A stretch of 16,664 nt of DNA from UBA10110 sp964354145. GTDB taxonomy: Bacteria; Patescibacteriota; Kazan-3B-28; UBA10110. Position 1 is the first letter of the stretch; every line of letters begins with the position of its first letter. Under the pieces are notes generated by a model. That model was not told the origin of the DNA, ran no database searches, and was given only the letters and a program-made list of their open reading frames with translations. Shown here piece after piece: positions 6,439 to 13,223 of this stretch. Both the position numbers and the translations under genes were made by a program. The stretch is from assembly GCA_964354145.1 (NCBI GenBank), contig CAYGXX010000014.1, forward strand, positions 1 through 16,664, given 5' to 3'.

Positions 6439-7083
6439 ATGGCGAATATCTTAGTTTTTGGGAATAGCATTACCTATGGCACTTGGGACATAGAAGGGGG
6501 TTGGGTGACTCGTTTGCGCCGGTTCTTAGATGAAAAAGTTATTGCATCTCAAGGTGAGTTGGATTATTTGGTATATAATTTGGGGATCTCTGGAGGTACA
6601 ACAGAGGAATTGGTGCACCGGCTTAAATCTGAAGCCAAAAGTCGGCTAGAGGAGGAAGGAGAAACAATTATAATATTTGGCATGATCACCATCAATGACT
6701 CCTATTTTATTTACAGTCAAAATGGCCATAAGATTTCCATAGATCAAAGTAAGCAGAATGTTGAAAAATTGATTGAACTAGCTAAGCAAATAACCCCCAT
6801 AGTATTATTTGTTGGCAATACTGTAGTTGATGAGACAAAAACTAAACCGATATCGTGGGATGCAGACAAGTCATATACCAATGAGTATATCCGGCAATAT
6901 GATGAAGCGGTCAAATCTATTTGCCAGTTTAAAAAAGTACCATTTTTGGAGCTAATGGGTAATTTTCTTTCCCAGGATTACGTGAATATGTTGGAGGATG
7001 GCTTGCATCCCAATACCGCTGGCCATAAATGGATGTTTGAACGGGTTCAGGAATTCTTATTGAAAAATCAGGTTATAAGTTAA
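6439..7083 (+). CDS. SGNH/GDSL-type hydrolase
   Basis: Predicted esterase or lipase-like hydrolase of the SGNH superfamily, 214 residues, with no signal peptide, so probably cytoplasmic. The four blocks are visible: block I GNSITYG with nucleophile Ser10 (the usual GDS has Asn at position 9), block II Gly49 in NLGISGGTT, block III Asn87 in GMITINDS, and block V Asp187 and His190 in DGLHPNTAGH. The catalytic set is therefore complete apart from the Asp-to-Asn change beside the serine. The substrate cannot be told. A -10 box sits six bases before the start and there is no Shine-Dalgarno sequence. The stop codon (7081-7083) directly abuts tRNA-Ser, so both are probably on one transcript. Confidence 0.9.
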   Translation: MANILVFGNSITYGTWDIEGGWVTRLRRFLDEKVIASQGELDYLVYNLGISGGTTEELVHRLKSEAKSRLEEEGETIIIFGMITINDSYFIYSQNGHKISIDQSKQNVEKLIELAKQITPIVLFVGNTVVDETKTKPISWDADKSYTNEYIRQYDEAVKSICQFKKVPFLELMGNFLSQDYVNMLEDGLHPNTAGHKWMFERVQEFLLKNQVIS

Positions 7084-7173
7084 GGAGAGGTCGCATAGTG
7101 GCCGAGTGCGCCTGATTGGAAATCAGGTATACCCGCAAGGGTATCGCGGGTTCAAATCCCGCCCTCTCCGCCA
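7084..7173 (+). tRNA. tRNA-Ser (anticodon GGA)
   Basis: Acceptor GGAGAGG (7084-7090) pairs with CCTCTCC (7163-7169). The anticodon stem CCTGA/TCAGG encloses TTGGAAA, giving anticodon GGA. A long variable arm (TATACCCGCAAGGGTATC) is typical of class II tRNA. T arm GCGGG-TTCAAAT-CCCGC, discriminator G and an encoded CCA (7171-7173). It starts one base after the SGNH stop. Confidence 0.97.
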
Positions 7174-7320
7174 AGCTTCGCTCTAACGAGCTACGCTTGG
7201 CTACGATATCCTCAAATAAAATTTCGGATATCTTGCCAGTTATACTTTGCGCAAAAGAAGCTTGTCCTGCATAGCTCGAAGAGCGACGCATGGACGATCC
7301 GCCTCCTGGCTTCGCCAAGC
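7170..7320. repeat. Cluster of hairpins downstream of tRNA-Ser
   Basis: Four inverted repeats in a row: GCCAAGC (7170-7176, sharing the tRNA discriminator and CCA) with GCTTGGC (7195-7201); GATATCC (7205-7211) with GGATATC (7226-7232); GTCC with GGAC flanking an AGCTC-GAA-GAGC stem near 7265-7295; and TGGC-TTC-GCCA near 7308-7318. No gene is credible here. The first may help end the tRNA transcript, though no T-run follows. The type resembles dispersed intergenic palindromes. Confidence 0.6.
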
Positions 7321-7366
7321 TATATTAGATAAAAAGCTCGGAATGAGATAAATAATTTATAACAAC

Positions 7367-7510
7367 ATGAGAAAAAATTGGCCTTTAGGATTTTTGGGGT
7401 TCCTGTTCTTGCTGGGCATCCCGGGGATATTAACTCAAGATTGGCTTGATATGCTCTGGCTCGTCTGGGTTATTTGGTTTATTTATTTTATCCCCGAGAA
7501 AAAGCAATAG
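7367..7510 (+). CDS. 47-residue hydrophobic membrane peptide
   Basis: A short frame from ATG at 7367 to TAG at 7508. It begins with MRKNWPLGFLGFLFLLGIPG, followed by a second hydrophobic, Trp-rich stretch (about residues 28-42) and ends in a charged EKKQ. The start resembles the PLGFLGFLGLLG pattern of small bacterial membrane proteins such as DUF3796-type. Two membrane-embedded segments are likely. No function can be assigned. No Shine-Dalgarno sequence is seen; AT-rich sequence with -10-like hexamers precedes the ATG. Confidence 0.6.
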   Translation: MRKNWPLGFLGFLFLLGIPGILTQDWLDMLWLVWVIWFIYFIPEKKQ

Positions 7511-7522
7511 ACGGGTCTCAGG

Positions 7523-7528
7523 TATAAT
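7523..7528 (+). promoter_or_regulatory. -10 box for the metalloprotease gene
   Basis: A perfect TATAAT; no good -35 box was found at the usual distance. Transcription would start near 7535, giving a leader of about 20-28 bases that contains GAGG at 7536-7539, rather far from the start codon. Confidence 0.45.
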
Positions 7529-7556
7529 TAGATATAGAGGTATATAAATAACTCAA

Positions 7557-8387
7557 ATGATTATGAAAAAATTGAGAACAAATGTGACCATTCTTCTAGC
7601 TTTGGCATTAGTGGCTTGGGTTTTTCAACCAGTTTTTGCTGCTCCCAATCTTCAACCCGCTAAAGTCATCAATATCCATACCGGTCAAGCATTAGCGAGC
7701 ATAGTGGTTCCAGCGCAGGCGATAGGGAGTTCCGAAGCTATCATCCCGCTTGGTTCTGCTTTTGATAACGGGAGAGAAGTTCAAGGTTTCGCCATGATCC
7801 ACTATAAGGATAATTATGCTAAGGCGGGTGGTAGTAAAGGCAATCCCGAAAGTTCTTACTATGCTTTTCTGGCTAAGGGGGCGAAATGGAAGGTAGCGGA
7901 ACCCTATGTGGTAGCGAATGACGTTAGTTCTGTATTAGTAGCTCAAGATCTAGAAACGTGGGACAACCAGGTTAGTTTCAATATCTTCGGTGATGAAAAT
8001 ACTGCTTTAGAAGTTGATGGAGTTGATGCCGATTCGCCTGATGGTAAGAATGAGGTTATGTTTGGCGAGATATCTGATCCGGGTGCGATTGCTATAGCTA
8101 TAGTTTGGGGAATCTTTGGGGGGCCGCCCCAAAATAGGGAATTAGTGGAATGGGACGTAGTCTTCGATAACGTGGACTACCTTTGGGGAGATGGTAGCCA
8201 GGATCCAACCGTGATGGACTTTGAGAATATTGCCACTCACGAGTTTGGTCATGCCGTTGGTTTAAATGATCTCTACGGCTCGCAGTATTCCGAGCAAACG
8301 ATGTATGGCTACGCGAATTATGGAGAAACCAAGAAGAGAACACTCGCAGCAGGAGACATAAACGGGGCGAAGACACTGTATAAATAG
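7557..8387 (+). CDS. Secreted matrixin-like (M10 family) zinc metalloprotease
   Basis: 276 residues. A signal peptide covers about residues 3-28 (basic MKKLR, a hydrophobic core, cleavage near VFA-AP). The zinc site is HEFGHAVGLND at residues 228-238, the HExxHxxGxxD motif of metzincins, with the Met-turn at EQTMYGY (Met249) as expected for matrixins. A central segment of about 35-225 is the rest of the catalytic fold plus an N-terminal region without a recognised prodomain cysteine switch. The frame ends with GDINGAKTLY, a typical matrixin end. It probably acts outside the cell on proteins; the substrate is unknown. A second ATG at 7563 starts MKKLR and is an equally plausible start. Confidence 0.9.
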   Translation: MIMKKLRTNVTILLALALVAWVFQPVFAAPNLQPAKVINIHTGQALASIVVPAQAIGSSEAIIPLGSAFDNGREVQGFAMIHYKDNYAKAGGSKGNPESSYYAFLAKGAKWKVAEPYVVANDVSSVLVAQDLETWDNQVSFNIFGDENTALEVDGVDADSPDGKNEVMFGEISDPGAIAIAIVWGIFGGPPQNRELVEWDVVFDNVDYLWGDGSQDPTVMDFENIATHEFGHAVGLNDLYGSQYSEQTMYGYANYGETKKRTLAAGDINGAKTLYK

Positions 8388-8460
8388 TTTATTTTATGCC
8401 CATAGTTGTTGTGGGGTTACTTGTGCCATAGTTTTGCAGGTAACCGTCACCATAAAAAAC

Positions 8461-8469
8461 TGGTAAAAT
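8461..8469 (+). promoter_or_regulatory. Extended -10 promoter, leaderless start of the 63-residue membrane peptide
   Basis: TGG-TAAAAT at 8461-8469 fits TGN plus a -10 hexamer. The ATG at 8476 follows six bases after the -10 box, predicting a leaderless transcript. No -35 box was seen. Confidence 0.5.
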
Positions 8470-8475
8470 AAAGGT

Positions 8476-8667
8476 ATGAAGATATTTGGAGCATATAAAT
8501 TGGAGTGGTGGCAGATTGGGGCTGTCAAAATCTCATTATTTCTGTTCGGCATTGTGGTTGGCGCCTATTGGTACTTTGTTTGGTATCCGTACTTAATGAC
8601 AATCCTGGTGATTGCTGCGATTTTGGCTATCTATCTGCTGGCTACTTGCTGGGGTAAAGCCAAGTAG
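8476..8667 (+). CDS. Small two-helix membrane protein, unknown
   Basis: 63 residues with two hydrophobic segments, about 16-36 (AVKISLFLFGIVVGAYWYFV) and 40-57 (LMTILVIAAILAIYLLAT), separated by a short WYPY turn, and a basic C-terminus (WGKAK). The N-terminus is MKIFGAYKLEWWQ. The Gly-rich first helix and length suggest an integral inner-membrane peptide. No family was recognised. It stands alone, with a probable leaderless promoter before it and a separate promoter before the next gene. Confidence 0.7.
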   Translation: MKIFGAYKLEWWQIGAVKISLFLFGIVVGAYWYFVWYPYLMTILVIAAILAIYLLATCWGKAK

Positions 8668-8703
8668 TTACTTAGTTAATTGGCCGTTAGCCCAATTTTA
8701 CTC

Positions 8704-8732
8704 TTGACTTATCAGGGGTAATATTTTATAGT
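8704..8732 (+). promoter_or_regulatory. Sigma70-type promoter for the 100-residue unknown gene
   Basis: TTGACT (8704-8709) and TATAGT (8727-8732) with a 17-base spacer. The expected start is near 8739, giving a leader of about 39 bases with a strong AGAGGAGA ribosome binding site. Confidence 0.75.
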
Positions 8733-8777
8733 GAGTTCCTGTCAAAAACTGCACCTTCAGACAGAGGAGAATGACGA

Positions 8778-9080
8778 GTGATAAACCAGACGAGCTCCAA
8801 TGTGGAGCGGGTTATTGAGATCTTAGAAAGCCTACCTCAGATTCTTTTCTCGGGTGAGGATATCACCGAGTCACTAACGGCATCAGAGATCACTAAGGTT
8901 ATTCGGCATCTCGAGGATAAGAATCCTGGAATGGCTGGTCTAATTCGAGATTACCAGGGGCAGTTCAGTAAAAGGGATAAGTTTGCCATCCGGCAAATTC
9001 TTCTCGGGATGGCTTGTGCCATCGCCAGTTCTTTGGCTGGCGAGAAGAAACCCCGCAAACTGCATAAGCTTGGACGGTAA
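8778..9080 (+). CDS. Unknown 100-residue soluble protein
   Basis: No family recognised. A GTG start is chosen because AGAGGAGA (8763-8770) lies seven bases before it; the nearby ATG at 8771 leads to a 15-codon dead end. The protein is largely helical by appearance: VERVIEILESLPQIL, ASEITKVIRHLEDK, a middle helix with a Lys/Arg pattern, then ILLGMACAIASSLAG and a basic tail KKPRKLHKLGR. The third segment is hydrophobic but short for a membrane span. It is a single-gene unit with a clear promoter and a strong terminator, so it is probably a real, separately regulated gene. Confidence 0.75.
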   Translation: MINQTSSNVERVIEILESLPQILFSGEDITESLTASEITKVIRHLEDKNPGMAGLIRDYQGQFSKRDKFAIRQILLGMACAIASSLAGEKKPRKLHKLGR

Positions 9081-9094
9081 TCACGGTTTGTAAG

Positions 9095-9115
9095 CCCGCG
9101 CACTGCGCGGGTTTT
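9095..9115 (+). terminator. Intrinsic terminator
   Basis: CCCGCGC-ACT-GCGCGGG (9095-9111) followed by TTTT. It closes the 8778-9080 unit. Confidence 0.88.
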
Positions 9116-9123
9116 CTGTAATG

Positions 9124-9129
9124 TATAAT
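9124..9129 (+). promoter_or_regulatory. -10 box of the nucleotidase/ASCH operon (leaderless)
   Basis: A perfect TATAAT preceded by TG. The ATG at 9137 is seven bases downstream, so the first transcript base should coincide with or lie next to the start codon. There is no Shine-Dalgarno sequence. The usual -35 position falls in the preceding terminator and has no consensus. Confidence 0.6.
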
Positions 9130-9136
9130 AGAGAAT

Positions 9137-9745
9137 ATGAAAATCGCGGTGGATTTAGATGATGTGCTATGTAGTTTTATCGCGGAGTTTTTAAAATGGT
9201 ATAACCTCCAGCATAATACTAATTGGCAGTTTAAAGATGTGGTGGATTATCATTGGCCAAATTTTATGCATATCACTCTGGAGCAGGCAGTTGCGGATGT
9301 CCATAAGTTTCATATTTCTCAAGGGTTTGCTGATTTGCCATTAATGCCAGGGGCCAAGGAATGGGTTACCCAATTGGCCACCGAGCACGAGTTATGTCTA
9401 GTGACATCTCGGCAGAATGCTACGAAAGAGGTCACATATACTTGGCTAGATCGGAACTTTCCAGGTGTGTTTCGCCAGGTGATGTTTGCTAATCATTATT
9501 CAGCGGATGGTAGCCCGGCGCTCACTAAAGGTGAGCTCTGCAAAGAAATAGGATGTGAGTTGATTGTAGATGATGATGGCCGGCATCTTGATTCACTTTT
9601 GGCACACAATATCAAAGCGGTGATTATGGATAAGCCCTGGAACAGGGATGACGAGCTGCCAGAGGGAGTCATCCGAGCATATAATTGGGAAGATGCCGCG
9701 CAGGCAATCGAAAAATTATTAACAAAACCTATTGCTATTAATTAG
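9137..9745 (+). CDS. 5'(3')-deoxyribonucleotidase-type HAD phosphatase (NT5C-like)
   Basis: 202 residues, HAD superfamily. Motif I is DLDDV with nucleophile Asp6 and acid/base Asp8, motif II is Thr90-Ser91 in LVTSRQ, motif III is Lys131 in LTKGELC, and motif IV is VDDDGRH (Asp145-147). A helical cap region lies between about 15 and 75. The arrangement matches the NT5C / phage-type 5' nucleotidase group that removes phosphate from (deoxy)nucleoside monophosphates, though other small phosphates are possible. It is the first gene of a three-gene unit with two ASCH-domain genes, starting from a leaderless promoter right after a terminator. Confidence 0.88.
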   Translation: MKIAVDLDDVLCSFIAEFLKWYNLQHNTNWQFKDVVDYHWPNFMHITLEQAVADVHKFHISQGFADLPLMPGAKEWVTQLATEHELCLVTSRQNATKEVTYTWLDRNFPGVFRQVMFANHYSADGSPALTKGELCKEIGCELIVDDDGRHLDSLLAHNIKAVIMDKPWNRDDELPEGVIRAYNWEDAAQAIEKLLTKPIAIN

Positions 9746-9756
9746 AAAGGAGAAGT

Positions 9757-10023
9757 ATGGCGATTATAAAAAAGAAAATCTGGCCGGGATATTTTGAGGA
9801 TATAGCTTCAGGCAAGAAGAAATATGATTGGCGCCTGAATGATTTTGAGATTAATGAAGGCGATACGCTGGTATTGGAAGAATGGGATCCAGCCACCAAA
9901 CAGTACACCGGTAGAAATCTCGAGAAAAAAGTCACTTATGTCGGCAGGTTCGATTTGAAGAAATCATTTTATCCAGTGGAGGAGATTTTAGATAAAGGCA
10001 TCCAAATCATCTCCTTGGAGTAA
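9757..10023 (+). CDS. ASCH/PUA-like domain protein, DUF3850-like
   Basis: 88 residues, essentially one PUA-like beta barrel. The signature GKKKYDWRLNDFEINEGDTL at residues 19-38 matches the ASCH G-K-K-x-x-E/D-x-R pattern followed by the GD turn, and LVLEEWDPATKQYTGR is typical of DUF3850. ASCH domains are expected to bind RNA or modified nucleosides, and one ASCH protein, E. coli YqfB, hydrolyses N4-acetylcytidine; the catalytic set of YqfB was not shown here. AAAGGAG lies just before the ATG, 11 bases after the nucleotidase stop, so it is cotranscribed. Confidence 0.8.
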   Translation: MAIIKKKIWPGYFEDIASGKKKYDWRLNDFEINEGDTLVLEEWDPATKQYTGRNLEKKVTYVGRFDLKKSFYPVEEILDKGIQIISLE

Positions 10024-10029
10024 ATCGGG

Positions 10030-10479
10030 ATGGACCATGTGGCGATAATGAAAAAAGCGTGGGGGCTGTTGCCGAAGATTTTGTCGGGCGAAAAAACGAT
10101 TGAGTCGCGCTGGTATACTACCAAGCGGGCGCCATGGGGCAAGATTCAAGCTGGTGACACGGTTTATTTTAAGGATGCCGGTGAGCCAGTATCGGCAATA
10201 GCGCGAGTAGGAAGAGTAGTCACTTTTATCCATTTGAGTCCCGAAAAAGTCCGTCGAATTTTGGAGGCTTATGGCAATGAGGATGGTATTGAAAAAAACC
10301 AAATACCAGAGTTTTTTGAATTATTTAAGGACAAAAAATACTGCCTGTTAATTTTTTTGGAAGATCCCCGGGAGATTCCGCCATTTGAAATTGACAAGTC
10401 CGGCTTTGGCCTGCTGTCGGCTTGGTTGACGGTGGATAGCATTGAGCAAATCAAGATCAAAGATCCCGCGAGAGCATAA
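10030..10479 (+). CDS. ASCH-domain protein
   Basis: 149 residues. The ASCH signature is at residues 20-28 (GEKTIESRW), followed by WGKIQAGDTVYFKDAGEPVSAIARVGRVV, the usual barrel strands. The second half (about 75-149, with PEFFELFKDKKYCLLIFLED) is longer than a minimal ASCH domain and includes a helical insert and a final strand FGLLSAWLTVDSIEQIKI. The start is six bases after the preceding stop, with GGAG about ten bases upstream. It differs enough from the 88-residue neighbour that they are not a recent duplication. The partner or substrate is probably a nucleoside, tRNA or RNA, by family. Confidence 0.8.
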   Translation: MDHVAIMKKAWGLLPKILSGEKTIESRWYTTKRAPWGKIQAGDTVYFKDAGEPVSAIARVGRVVTFIHLSPEKVRRILEAYGNEDGIEKNQIPEFFELFKDKKYCLLIFLEDPREIPPFEIDKSGFGLLSAWLTVDSIEQIKIKDPARA

Positions 10480-10503
10480 GGAGTGGTAATATAGTAAAGG
10501 GAC

Positions 10504-10526
10504 CGATTTTATTAGGGTTAAAATCG
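10504..10526. repeat. AT-rich hairpin before the 271-residue gene
   Basis: CGATTTT (10504-10510) pairs with AAAATCG (10520-10526) around a nine-base loop. It could end the ASCH operon weakly or lie in the start region of the next gene (TAAAAT in its right arm is a possible -10 box nine bases before the ATG). Confidence 0.4.
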
Positions 10527-10533
10527 AAATTAT

Positions 10534-11349
10534 ATGGTTGATAGATTTAAACGCAGGTGCAGACCGGATATTTTTGGGGTAGCTGCCGTGGTTTTGACCG
10601 TTATCATTGGTTTAGGCATGGCGCATTTGTGGGATAGCCATTCGCTCTGGCCCAGTACCGCGCAGAAGATGACCAGTCCTGATGTGGCGACCGCTGCCTT
10701 GAGTAATGTCTATCAGGATGTAGTCACTAATAAATCTTATAGTGATCTGCCTTCACAGATCAGGAGTGGTTTGGGATATACCTCCAACGAAGTGAAAGCA
10801 GTAGTATATGCCGAAGCCTCTTTGATTACCAAGGCATCTTCCTTTGTAATCACCGTTGTGGACACTATTTCCCGTTTGTCGGGGCTTATCATCGGCGGTG
10901 CTCAGAGCAAAAAGGAAGTAAAGCAAGCATTGGAGAGCACGATGGCACAGGAGTTGATTAGCCAAGGCGGGACGGTTGGACAGGTGGTGGTGACGCTCTA
11001 TAAGATTGATGATGCCGGAAATTTGATAAAGGCTGCCGTGCAAACAGCTAAAGTCGCTAAGGGTGCTGCCTCGGCTCCGTTAATTGCTGCCCAAGCCGTG
11101 AGTATGGTCTTGGATGCCGAGATGACCTACATCAACAACAATATGAGCGGCGGGCTGAAGAACTTATGGACACTGAATCCATTCAGCACCAGCCGGCTCA
11201 AGCTATACATTGTGTTCGTAGCGGCGGCTAACAAAAAAGGGCTAGAGGATGTGCGGGGAGTGCGGTTCTATTACTATAACGACAAGACGCAGAGTTGGGT
11301 GAATCACTACAATGATCTAACTGGCTCGGATGTCATGCTGAAAAAATAG
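10534..11349 (+). CDS. Unknown membrane-anchored extracytoplasmic protein
   Basis: 271 residues. A basic N-terminus (FKRRCR) precedes one hydrophobic helix at about 13-31, then DSHSLWPSTAQK, so the rest is probably outside the cytoplasm, either anchored or cleaved. About 45-205 is Ala/Val/Ser-rich and helical (VKAVVYAEASLITKASSFV, QTAKVAKGAASAPLIAAQAV) with small-residue heptads. About 225-265 is a mixed beta segment (LKLYIVFVAAANKKG, VRFYYYNDKTQSWVNHYND). No known family or active site was recognised. No Shine-Dalgarno sequence precedes the ATG. It lies between the ASCH genes and dnaG without a clear functional link. Confidence 0.75.
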   Translation: MVDRFKRRCRPDIFGVAAVVLTVIIGLGMAHLWDSHSLWPSTAQKMTSPDVATAALSNVYQDVVTNKSYSDLPSQIRSGLGYTSNEVKAVVYAEASLITKASSFVITVVDTISRLSGLIIGGAQSKKEVKQALESTMAQELISQGGTVGQVVVTLYKIDDAGNLIKAAVQTAKVAKGAASAPLIAAQAVSMVLDAEMTYINNNMSGGLKNLWTLNPFSTSRLKLYIVFVAAANKKGLEDVRGVRFYYYNDKTQSWVNHYNDLTGSDVMLKK

Positions 11350-11418
11350 GCATCTGGTATTCTTGGTAGTAATGAGATTTAAAATCTACCTTTGCGGAGG
11401 AGGGCGGTTTTCGTAGGC

Positions 11419-11424
11419 TATAAT
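11419..11424 (+). promoter_or_regulatory. Possible -10 box for dnaG-rpoD
   Basis: A perfect TATAAT whose expected transcription start, about 11431-11433, falls on the third codon of the longest dnaG frame, itself an ATG (11433). This favours the shorter start and a leaderless transcript. There is no good -35 box, so the call is tentative. Confidence 0.4.
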
Positions 11425-11426
11425 GG

Positions 11427-13208
11427 ATGGTGATGGACCAGTTGGAAGAGATCAAGCGAAGAATCGACATCGTCGAGTTTATCGGCCAGTATTTGCCGCT
11501 CAAAAAGGCAGGGCGAAACTTCCGGGCAGTTTGCCCCTTTCATAGTGATAAAGATCCTTCCCTGATGGTCAGCCCAGATAAGCAGATCTGGCATTGTTTT
11601 GGCTGCGGCGCCGGCGGGGATATCTTTGGTTTTTTGATGAAAAAGGAGGGACTAGAGTTTACTGAAGCCTTGGGTCAACTGGCAGAGAGAGCAGGGGTGG
11701 AGCTTAAAACTAGACCCAGAGATTGGGGGGTTAAGAGTAAATTGTTTGCCATCAATGAGTTAGCGGCTAAGTTTTTCGAGAAATATATGGCGGATACGGT
11801 GGCGGGGAGGCAAGCGATGAATTATTTGGTCAATCGGGGGTTATCAGCGGAAACGGCGGCTAAATTTCGCTTAGGTTATGCGCCGGCAGGGTGGGATTAT
11901 TTAATTAAGTTTTTACTGCGGCGGGGTTATACCGAAGCGGAGGTGGAAAAAGCGGGTTTGTTGGTGCAGCGCAGGGGCAAAGTGAGTGATAAGTTCCATC
12001 ATCGGTTGATGTTTCCTATCGCGGATATCAGCGGGAAGGTAACTGGCTTTACGGGACGGGTGTTAGATCCCAATGATCAGCCGAAATATTTAAATTCGCC
12101 GGAGACACCGATATTTAACAAAGGGCGGGTGTTGTATGGTTTGTCGGTAACTAAGGAGGATATTCAAGAGAAAAAGGCGGCGGTATTGGTGGAAGGGCAG
12201 ATGGATGCCTTGTCTTCTTATCAAGCGGGGGTGAAAAATGTAGTGGCTTCTTCTGGCACAGCGCTTACTTCCGAGCAATTAGAAACCTTGCGCCGACACG
12301 CTGAAACTTTAGTTTTGGCGTTGGATGCCGATGGGGCGGGGAGCGAGGCAACCAAGCGGGTGATTGAACTAGCTTCAACCGAGGATTTAGAAATTAGAGT
12401 GGCTATTCTGGAAGGGTATAAAGATCCCGATGATTGCGCCAAGGCAGATCCAACTAAGTGGCAAGCAACCGTGGAACAAGCCGTCCCAATTGTAGATTTT
12501 TATATTAATTATGCCATTAAGAAATATGGTACTGGTTCTGTGAATGATAAGAAAAAAGTGGTAGCCGAGGTCTTGCCAGCAATTAATTTATTAGCGAGTC
12601 CGGTGGAAAAAGATCAGTACGTGAAGAGGCTTTCTGAGGCATCGGGAGTAGATCCTAATAACTTATATGACGCACTCAAGAATCTAGAGGCAAAACGCCC
12701 CGGCATTCGCGGGGCGAGCAAATTCAGGGCGATGGCCAATGCGGAAAAACCGATAGAGAAAGCAGATTGGCTAGAGCGGAGGATTGTCGGCATGCTGTTA
12801 TTCAAGATCAATCATCTAGATAGTTTCAAAGAGGTGTTAGATGCGGCAGAATGGCAAAGCGAGTTTGTCAAAAAAGTTTACGCGGAGCTTAAGAATTGCT
12901 ATACTGGGAGAGAATTTTCCCTGGCCGCCTCTCAAGATAACGGGCAGGCTCTAGATGGCGTATTGGCTCGTTTGGATTACAGTGACAAAGTAGATCTTCT
13001 GGAGATCTTGATGACGGTAGAAGAGTATTATGCGGATATGCCAGAGGGGGATGTGGCACAGGAGCTGAAATTTTACATCAACCTTCTCCGAGAGCAGCAT
13101 ACCAGGGTGCAGTTGGCAGAGTTGAATCGCAAAATTACCGAAGCGGAACGAGCGGGCGACCATGAAAAACTTCATCAATTTTTAGAAGAATTCAACCGGC
13201 AGTTTTAA
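11427..13208 (+). CDS. dnaG: DNA primase
   Basis: Makes RNA primers for replication at the fork together with the replicative helicase. 593 residues, normal length. N-terminal CHC2 zinc domain with Cys36, His39, Cys57, Cys60 (CPFHSDKDPS and WHCFGCGAGGD), then the catalytic core with RLMFPIAD and VTGFTGRVLD, and the TOPRIM domain with Glu256 in VLVEGQMDAL and Asp300/Asp302 in LALDADGAG. The C-terminal 160 residues form the helical helicase-interaction region. The frame begins ATG GTG ATG; the ATG at 11433 (MDQLEEIK) is as likely a start. rpoD follows after 15 bases, as in the macromolecular synthesis operon, but rpsU is missing in front. Confidence 0.97.
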   Translation: MVMDQLEEIKRRIDIVEFIGQYLPLKKAGRNFRAVCPFHSDKDPSLMVSPDKQIWHCFGCGAGGDIFGFLMKKEGLEFTEALGQLAERAGVELKTRPRDWGVKSKLFAINELAAKFFEKYMADTVAGRQAMNYLVNRGLSAETAAKFRLGYAPAGWDYLIKFLLRRGYTEAEVEKAGLLVQRRGKVSDKFHHRLMFPIADISGKVTGFTGRVLDPNDQPKYLNSPETPIFNKGRVLYGLSVTKEDIQEKKAAVLVEGQMDALSSYQAGVKNVVASSGTALTSEQLETLRRHAETLVLALDADGAGSEATKRVIELASTEDLEIRVAILEGYKDPDDCAKADPTKWQATVEQAVPIVDFYINYAIKKYGTGSVNDKKKVVAEVLPAINLLASPVEKDQYVKRLSEASGVDPNNLYDALKNLEAKRPGIRGASKFRAMANAEKPIEKADWLERRIVGMLLFKINHLDSFKEVLDAAEWQSEFVKKVYAELKNCYTGREFSLAASQDNGQALDGVLARLDYSDKVDLLEILMTVEEYYADMPEGDVAQELKFYINLLREQHTRVQLAELNRKITEAERAGDHEKLHQFLEEFNRQF

Positions 13209-13223
13209 TTATTTTATTTTTAT

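Noticed and set aside
7073..7318. 81-codon minus-strand frame across tRNA-Ser (contains RAGFEPAIP)
   Set aside because: This is the well-known false protein from the antisense of tRNA-Ser plus the adjoining hairpin repeats.
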